Positions 33,101 through 42,100 of a DNA stretch of 64,000 nucleotides are shown in pieces. Source of the DNA: Warburgia ugandensis. Its lineage: Eukaryota; Streptophyta; Magnoliopsida; Canellales; Canellaceae. The notes under the pieces are model-generated. The model did no database searches, was not told the origin of the DNA, and saw only the letters and a list, made by a program, of their open reading frames with translations. The stretch is taken from NCBI GenBank assembly GCA_035236585.1, contig CP141127.1, positions 64,399,495-64,463,494 on the forward strand. The letters are read 5' to 3'. Each line of letters opens with the position of its first letter. Positions within the stretch are counted from its first letter, which is position 1. Both the position numbers and the translations under genes were made by a program.

Positions 33101-36100
33101 CTCCTCTTTAGATGAAGCTCTCTGTGTTGAGCACCTCTGCAGCTGATAAATAGTTTAACTCGAATTTTCTGTTATTTTCCAAATAGAATATGCCTTATCG
33201 CAGAACATTGTCTTGTTGATTTCTCTTTCCATGTTGTTTCGTAGAAGGCATGGGAGCTAGTATCTGTTATTTAAATGTGCTTGCCAATATCTCATCTATA
33301 GTCATCGCCCATAAGGGACACGGGCCGCATACCTTAAGATAGTAAAGGAATTGCCTGAAGGAAGTAAGACTAACAGCTAATACATTAAGTAAGTATCAGT
33401 TAGTTGGAGAAACATTCTAACTCTTTTTGATGGAGCAAGCACAGTGTGACTATCAATAACTTACTATATCTCTCTAATTTGGTTTATTAGCTTTATATTC
33501 TGGCCTATAATTCCATCCTTGTTTTGGTGCCATCCACCACCTCCACTTTAGAAACTTTTTAGTGCTAATAACTAATTGGGAATTATTATAATCAAAAGTG
33601 CAATGGAGTTAGTGGCTTGTCAGCGGTCTCACGTAATGGTTTGTCCATCCAGTTTCTCAACTTGTTACTCATTGAAATTTATTTTACTCCCAACTACTTA
33701 ATTTATGGGATTCCATCTCGGTTTTAGACTAGGGACATGCTAGATACTGCATTGTACTTGTTTTAGTGGTTTTCCATGGTTCTATCTGTGTAGAAGGGAA
33801 AGTTCATTTTTGGGAAGAATTGTAAATTTAGTTACCTTTTAATTCTTTTGGTTTGCGTTACTCTTCTTTAGGCACTTTCAATAAACAAAAGAGGATTTAT
33901 AATTATACAAGTGTAGGCACTTTCAAACAATCTATAAAATGTATGAGAAAAGAAGTAGCTCCAAAAACCAAAAAGAGGATATCGTCCTCGTACTCAATCC
34001 AAGTGTGTCTAGCTGTCTACTGCCATATTTCCTTCCCTATAAATATGGAGAAGAGAGAAATGTTTCTCCTTTGATGTCTCGTTAAGGGCTTCCATTTCCT
34101 GGAGTGATTTTATGATGCTAAACTAGTTTGGTGTTCTTTGTTCTCTATGCTGACATAGGCACAAGTCGCTCCCAAGCACAAGGGGTGCGACTTGCATCTA
34201 GTGGGACTAGTCGGGGGATTGGTACTCTAGGTGCAAAATTAATTAATTAATTAATTTTTAAAATCCACAATAAATACAAAACATAGGAACATTAAAAATA
34301 ACAATAAAATGGTGAAGGGAAGATATGTATTTGAAAGATAGTTTCCAAGGATTTGACTATGAAAAACAAAAAATATTGTATTTATCTTATTTTTATAGAA
34401 AATTAGAGAAATAGTGATACCTAGTGAGAGTTTAACCTCACAACATAGGTTAATGGTTATGGATATCCATATTAAAAGATGGAGGAAAAGAACTGAACTT
34501 AATACACATCCAAAAACTAAGTGGTAGAACTTAAAAGGAGAGAAAATAACCTCATTCAAAAATAAGTTGATGATAGAAGGAAATTGGAACTGTGAAATAG
34601 AAGTAAATACCATGTGGACTAATATGGCTGAGTCCATTAAGAAAGTGGCAAAAGATGTCTTAGGAGTATCTAAAGGTAAAAAGCTATTAGCAAAAGAAAC
34701 ATGGTGGTGAAGTGAAATAATGCAAAAAGTTATTAAAGAAAAACGGATACGTTTTAAAGCTTGGCAAAAGATTAGAAATAATGAAAACTATGAACCATAT
34801 AAGAATGCTAAAAACGTTGCTAAGAGAATAGTAAGTGAGGCTAAATTTAAAGCATATGATGAGCTTTATAATAAATTAGGAACAAGAGAAGGTGAGAAAG
34901 ATGTGTTTAAACTTGCAAAAGTAAAAGAACAGAAGGGTAAGGACTTAGATCATGTTAGGTGTATTAGAAGCGATGATCAAAGGGTATTAGTCAAAGAAGA
35001 TGAGATCAAACAAAGGTGAGAAACATACTTTCAAAAATTGTTAAATGACAATGGCTCTGAGAATATAGGGATTGAAAATACTATAAATCTAAATAACATT
35101 GGATATTATAGATATGAACGTAGGATTAGAATACCTGAAGTAAAAGAGGCCTTGAAAAAGATGAAATCAGGAAAGGCCATGGGGCCTGATGGTGTACCAA
35201 TAGAGGTTTGGAAGCATATGGAGATATTGGGGTAGTTTGGTTGACCAAGTTGTTTAACAAGATTATAAAATCAAAGAAAATGCCTGATAAGTGGAGGAAA
35301 AGCTCTATTGTACCAATCTATAAGAATAAAGAAGACATACAGAGCTGCACTAATTATCGAGGGATCATACTTATGAGCCACAACATGAAACTTTTTGAAA
35401 GAGTGATTGAGAAGAGGCTACGACATGAAACAAGTGTATCGAAGAATCAGTTTAGTTTCATGCCTGGGAGGTCTACCATGGAAGCTAGAAGACAATTAGT
35501 AGAGAAATATAAGGAGAGGAGGAAAGACTTACATTTGGTCTTTATCGACTTAGAGAAAGCTTATGATAGAGTCCCTAGAGTTAATATGGAGGGTGTTGGG
35601 TGGTAAGGGGGTTTCTCAGGGATATATAGACATAATTAAAGATATGTATGTGGGAGCGGTAATAAATGTTAAGACCACTAGTGGCGTGACTGGTGATTTT
35701 CCTGTCACTGTAGGATTGCACCAAGGATCGGCATTGAGTCCATACCTCTTCATATTAGTTATGGATGAGTTAACAAAACATTTACACTAGGAGATTCCCT
35801 GGTGCATGCTATTTGCAGATGATATAGTCTTACTTGATGAGATAAGGGAGGGTGTAAACATAAAGCTAGAGTTATGGAGAGAAGCATTAGAATCTGAAGG
35901 ATTTAAAATTAGCCGAACTAAGACAGAATATATGGAATGTAATTTTAGTAAGGAGAGTAGGATTGGAACACCAGTCAAGATTGATAACCAAGAAGTCCTT
36001 GTGAAAGACCTCTTTCGGTGCTTAGGATCATCGATCCATGAGAGTTGAGAGATTGAGAGGGAGGTTACCTAGAGAATCCAAGCGGGTTGGAACAAATGGA

Positions 36101-39100
36101 GATGTGCATCTGGAGTTTTATGTGATCAGCAGGTGCTACTCAAACTAAAAGGAAAATCTATAGGATGGCTATAAGGCCGGCCATGCTTTATGGATCAGAG
36201 TGTTGGTCAGTCAAGGAACATGATACTCATAGGACGAGCATTGCAGAAATGAGGATGTTGAGATGGATGAGTGGTAAGACAAGAAAGGACAGAATTAGAA
36301 ATAAAAATATTAGAGAAAATTTAGGGGTAGCACCAATAGGTAATAAAAGCCTATTGAGGACTGGTAGCTACCTATGTGGTCACAGGAATGACTAGTTGCC
36401 AGATGTGTAATTGGATTTTGGGTAGGTGCAAGGTTGCTGTTAAAGTAGAGCCAAGAGAGAGCGATAGAGAGAAACCCTTAGAATGGGTGAATGTGCACTG
36501 AACACATATATATACTAAACAAGGATAGTTACATGCTCCTAACTATACAATGTGGGACTAAAAATAAAACAAAACTAAGACTAAGGATAAGTAAAGCTAT
36601 ACAATATTATGCTATATTCAACACTCCCCCTCAAGCTGGAGCATATAAGTCATATGCACCAAGCTTGTTACAAATGTATTTAGTCCTCTGAGAGATTTTG
36701 TGAAGATGTCTGCTAGTTGATCATTTGAATTGACGAAACTAGTAGCAATACATCTCGAAAAGATCTTTTCTCTAATAAAATGACAATCCACTTCTATGTG
36801 TTTGGTCTTTTTATGGAAAACGGGATTAGATGCAATATGTAAGGCTGCTTGATTATCACATATTAGCTTCATACTTCCATCCTCTGCGAATTTCATCTCT
36901 TGGAGTAGTTGTTTCAGCCAAATAAGTTCACATGTTGCCATAGCCATGGCTCGACACTTTTTAAGAAGAGGGATGAACACTTAATAACCTTTAAAAGTGG
37001 ACTTCATAAAAGCCAAATAGACTTTTTTCTACTCAGGAATAATGAACGATCTGTATGTAAGGATTGTAAGGTGATACCTGGTGAGAGTTTAACCTCACAA
37101 CATAGGTTAATGGTTGTAGATATCCATATTAAAAGATGGAGTAAAAGAACTGAACTTAATACGCATCCTAAAACTAAGCAGTGGAACTTAAAAGGAGAGA
37201 AAATAACCTCATTCAAAAATAAGTTGATGGTAGAAGGAAATTGGAACTATGAAGAAGTAAATACCATGTGGACTAATATGGTGAGTCCATTAAGAAAGTG
37301 GCAAAAGATGTCTTAGGAGTATCTAATGGTAAAAGGCTATTAGCAAAGGAAACATGGTGGTAGAGTGAAACAGTGCAAAAAGTTATTAAAGAAAAACGGA
37401 TGCGTTTTAAAGCATGGCAGAAGATTAGAAATAATGAAAACTATGAACAATATAAGAATGCTAAAAACGCTGCTAAGAGAATAGTAAGTGAGGCTAAACT
37501 AAAGCATATGATGAGCTTGATAATAGATTAGGAACAAGAGAAGGTGAGAAAGATGTGTTTAAACTTGCAAAAGTAAGAGAATAGAAGGGTAAGGACTTAG
37601 ATCATGTTAGGTGTATTAGAAGCGATGATTTAGTCAAAGAAGATGAGATCAAACAAAGGTGGGAAACATACTTTAAAAAATTGTTAAATGACAATGGCTC
37701 TTAGAATATAGGGATTGAAAATACTATAAATCTAAATAACATTGGATATTATAGATATGAATGTAGGATTAGAATACCTGAAGTAAAAGAGGCCTTGAAA
37801 AAGTTGAAATCAGGAAAGGCCATGGGGCCTGATGGCGTACCAATAGAGATTTGGAAGCATATGGGAGATGTTGGGGTAGTTTGGTTGACCAAGTTGTTTA
37901 ACAAGATTATAAAATCAAAGAAAATGCTTGATGAGTGGAGGAAAAGCTCTATTATACCAATCTATAAAAGAATAAAGGAGACATTCAGAGCTGCACTAAT
38001 TATTGAGGAATCAAACTTATGAGCCACACCATGAAACTTTTTGAAAGAGTGATTGAGAAGAGGCTACGACATGAAACAAGTGTATCGGATAATTAGTTTG
38101 CTTTCATGCACAGGAGGTCGACCGTGGAAGCTATTTTCTTACTAAGACAATTAGTAGAGAAATATAGGGAGAAGAGGAAAGACTAACATATGGTCTTTAT
38201 CGACTTAGAAAAAGTTTATGATAGAGTCCCTAGAGAGTTAATATGGAGGGTGTTGGATGGTAAAGGGGTTTCTCAAGGGTATATAGACATAATTAAATAT
38301 ATGTATGAGGGAGCAGTAATAAATGTTAAGACCACTAGTGGCGTGGTAGTGATTTTCCCGTCCTTTGTAGGATTGCACCAAGGCTCGGCATTGAGTCCAT
38401 ACCTCTTCACATTAGTTATGGATGAGTTAACAAAATATTTGCACGAGGAGATTCCTTGGTGCATGCTATTTGCAGATGATATAGTCGTACTTGATGAGAC
38501 AAGGGAGGGTGTAAACATAAAGCTAGAGTTATGGAGAGAAGCATTAGAATTTGAAGGATTTAAAATTAGCCAAACTAAGACAGAATATATGGAATGTAAT
38601 TTTAGCAAAGAGAGTAGGAGTGGAACACCAGTCAAGATTGATAACCAAGAAGTCCCCGTTAAAGACCATTTTCGGTACTTAGGATCATATATCCATGAGA
38701 GTAGAGAGATTGAGAGGGAGGTTACCCAGAGAATCCAAGTGAGTTGGAACAAATGGAGATGTGCATCTGGAGTTTTATTTGATCGGCGGGTGCCACTCAA
38801 ACTAAAAGGAAAATTCTATAGGATGTCTATAAGGTCGGCCATGCTCTATGGATCAGAGTGTTGGGCAGTTAAGGAACATTATACTCATAGGATGAATGTC
38901 GCAGAAATGAGGATGCTGAGATGGATGAGTGGTAAGACAAGAAAAGATAGAATTAGAAATGAAAATATTAGAGGAAATTTAGGGGTAGCACCAATAGGTA
39001 ATAAGATGAGGGAGATTAGACTTAGATGGTTTTGACATGTCCAAAGGAGACCAACAACGGCACCAGTTAGAAGGAGTGATACAATATAAGTAGAAGGTTC

Positions 39101-42100
39101 TAAAAGGGCAAGGGGAAGGCCCAAAAGAACGTGGATATAAGTAGTGAGGAAAGATTTAAAAACTTTGGGACTAAATGAAGACATGGTATTTAATAGAATG
39201 GAATGGAGGAATAAGATTCATGTGGCCGACCCCTAATTGGGATAAGGTCTTGATGATGATGATGACCAATAGGTAATAAAATGAGGGAGATTAGACTTAG
39301 ATGGTTTGGACATGTCCAAAGGAGACCAACAATGGCACCAGTTAGAAGGAATGAGGCAATATAAGTAGAAGGTTCTAAAAGGGGAAGGCCCAAAAGAACG
39401 TATAGAAGTGGTGAGGAAAGATTTAAAAACTTTGGGACTAAATAAAACCATGGTATTTAATAGAGTGGAATGGAGGAATAAGATTCATGTGGCCGACTTG
39501 TAATTGGGATAAGGTCTTGATGATGATGATGATGAGAGAAATAGTGATAAAATAGTAAAAAACAAAATACTTAATGGAAATAAACAATTCATTCACAAGG
39601 AGTTCTAGTTTTTAGCATTAGAATGGAAACCTATGGAGATGAACCCCAAAAGGGGCAGTCCTGGTGCACGAAGCTCCCGCCTATGCGGAGTCCGGGGAAG
39701 GGGCGGAGCACAAGGGCCTATAGTAGGCAGCCTTACCTTGCATTTTGCAAGAGGCTAATTCCACGCCTTGAAAATGCAAGGTAAGGCTGCCTACTATAGG
39801 CCCTTGTGGTCCGCCCCTTCCCTGGACCCCACATAGGTGGGAGCTCCGGACTGCCCTTTTGGGGTTCATCTCCATAGGTTTCCATTCTAATGCTAAAAAC
39901 TAGAACTCCTTGTGAATGTATTGTTTATTTCCATTAAGTATTTTGTTTTTTTACTATTTTATCACTATTTCTCTAATTTTCTATAAAAAATAAGATAAAG
40001 ACAAACAGAAAAATGAAAAAGAGTAGTGTATTTCACGTTTTTTAGTAGAAAAACATGTAAGATATTAACAGATATGAAATGGAGTTGTCATTTTTAGCAT
40101 TAGAATGGAAACCAGTGTGGTTAGTAGTGTATTTTACATTTTTTTTACATTAGTAGAAATTACCAAAAAAACATGAAAGATATTAAAAGAATGAAATGGA
40201 GTTGTCTTTTTTAGCATTAGAATGGACAGATATGGAGATTTGTTACAAACAGAAAAATAAAAAATAGTAGTCTATTTCACTTTTTAGTAGAAATTACTGG
40301 AAAATAAAAAATAGTTAAAAACATGAAAGATATTAAAAGAATTCATTTTTATCATTAGAATGGAAACTAGGAGATTTGTTATTAAAAAAAAAGAGAGAGA
40401 AAATAAAAAATTGTAATGTATTTCACATTTTTCGGTAAAAGTTACAGGAAAAATAAAAAACAGCAAATACAATATTAAAGATATGAAATTAGATGAAAAT
40501 AATGAAATGGAGTTTTCATTTTTAGTATTAGAATGTGGATAGTTTGGGTTTTCATTTTTGTTTTGTAAACCATTGTTGACTAGTATTAACTTAGTTCAAA
40601 TTTGGACATAGGATTTCTTTTTCTTGTTAACATTGGCAATTATTGCTGAAACTTACAGTGATTTGGAGTTGAAAACTTCACGGAAAAATGATATTTGGTT
40701 ATAGTTGTCTTTTTCTCCTTAATCAATCTGACTGCAGATAATTGTTGAAAGTTTCCTATGTCTTTGTTGCTTATAGTTGGTGATCTTATATTGCTGTTCA
40801 TGATTCTGCCTTTTGATGTTTGCTGAGTTTAAGTTCTCAATTCATTAGGTGCTGTTTGAATGGGCCCTAAATCACGATTTTGTGCAACGTTCTGCTAGTT
40901 TCCAAAATTGTGAATTTAGGAAATAGCGGCCTTAAGAGTGATGTGTTTGGATGTCTTATGGCAATTTGCCAAATTCACAAATTGACGCCCAAATCACAAT
41001 TTTGTAACACGTAGCCCAGACTGGTTTTTCTGACACCTAAATTGCAATTTTGTAATATTGGCTCTGTCAATAACAAAAAGACTTTTATATTTGTATCTGT
41101 TTCCAAAACACCATTGGTTGACTCAAATATCTTTTGTATGGATTGCAATTTATTGTGATAGAGTTGGGAGTAAATTGCTAGTTTAGAAAATTGTAGTTTT
41201 TCTGCTTTAACACCCAAACGGACCCATAGTCAAGTTGAAGCTGATATCTGTTTGTTGTTCGCTCCAATAGATTGCAGATTTCTGGAAAGAAGCTCTGTTA
41301 TTGAGTTCCTTGCATCATCCCAACGTTGTTTCTTTCTATGGTATAGTTCGAGATGGTCCTGATGGAACTGTAGCAACTGTCACAGAGTTCATGGTCAATG
41401 GATCTTTGAAACAATTTTTACAGAAAAAGGACAGGTAAGTATCGTAAGGATCAAAAATCATTTTTCCCTCTTGATAAGCTTTATTTTCTCTCTTTTTAGG
41501 ATATTAATGCCACCAAAGTTGCTTCTTTCCTTTCTTCTAATTTGATTAGTATTTTGCATAATAGTACAATCCCAAGTTTTTAGGCTCTCCACCTGCTGTT
41601 AACAGAACAATCGATCGCCGTAAGAGACTCATTATAGGTATGGATGCTGCATTTGGAATGGAGTATTTGCATGGGAAGAATATTGTTCATTTTGATCTGA
41701 AGTGCGAGAATCTGCTGGTAAATATGAGAGATCCGCATCGGCCTGTCTGCAAGGTAAGTGAAAGTGAACATATAGCTCACTGCTTTAACCTGCGGAATGA
41801 GTATAGTTTGCTTGGTTCTATGTTATGTCCTTCAATTTTAACTTAAACTGATGTTGGCTATTCCGAATTGTTAGACTTGATCAAGAGTTCAAAGATTACA
41901 TTCATATGGCATGAGAAGTCCTGTAGACAATTAAGGCTTAACACTGTCCATATATCATAGAGATTATTATCAAGACCTGAAAAGAGTAAAGGTTAAATTT
42001 ATTTACATGGTGACACCACTTCCATTGTTGATGGCTAGCTTTTTCTCCTGATTGCAGCTCTTATTTGTTTTCTCTAATGGTAAGCAATCTCATTAGAGAA

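Larger units (their letters stand above)
34420..39534 (+). mobile_element. RTE-type LINE copy B with a nested insertion
   Basis: Flanked by 15-bp target repeats AGAGAAATAGTGATA (34405-34419 and 39535-39549). Parts: end of the endonuclease ([16 protein letters not shown]-like, from 34430), linker (about 34700-35030), reverse transcriptase (about 35100-36040; [53 protein letters not shown]), then the RTE C-terminal part ([33 protein letters not shown] to 36348). It is interrupted by the insert at 36349-39265 and resumes at 39266, ending HVAD.. and GGGATAAGGTCTTGATGATG. It is 5'-truncated within the endonuclease, and a few stops and frameshifts break the ORF. Confidence 0.88.
34381..39999. repeat. 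Long palindrome (arms about 235-240 bp), left arm split by an RTE insertion
   Basis: Right arm 39768-39999. Left arm 34381-34419 plus 39550-39750, interrupted by RTE copy B. The loop is 17 nt (39751-39767). Each arm holds, from outside in: TATCTTATTTTTATAGAAAA, AATAGTGATAAAATAGTAAA, CACAAGGAGTTCTAGTTTTT, TTAGCATTAGAATGGAAACC, then the 3' half of an Au SINE up to the loop. The arms are roughly 95 percent identical by eye, apart from a short gap in the SINE part. The SINE halves face each other head to head. Confidence 0.85.
29004..41270 (+). other. Giant intron 3 of the kinase gene (12.3 kb)
   Basis: Lies between ...SERERL and IADFWKEA..., inside the kinase N-lobe between the VAIK lysine and the alpha-C glutamate. 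The donor is TTG|GTACTT, weaker than the GTAAGT/GTGAGC of the other introns. The acceptor is GCTCCAATAG|ATT. Reading on past the donor gives 44 more codons and a TAA at 29136-29138, so retention or early polyadenylation would yield a protein with PB1 but no active kinase. Content: 29004-29880 no feature seen; RTE copy A 29884-about 31270; 31271-34380 no recognised gene; RTE B/C stack 34420-39534; palindrome, minisatellite and MITE candidate to 41230. Confidence 0.88.
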
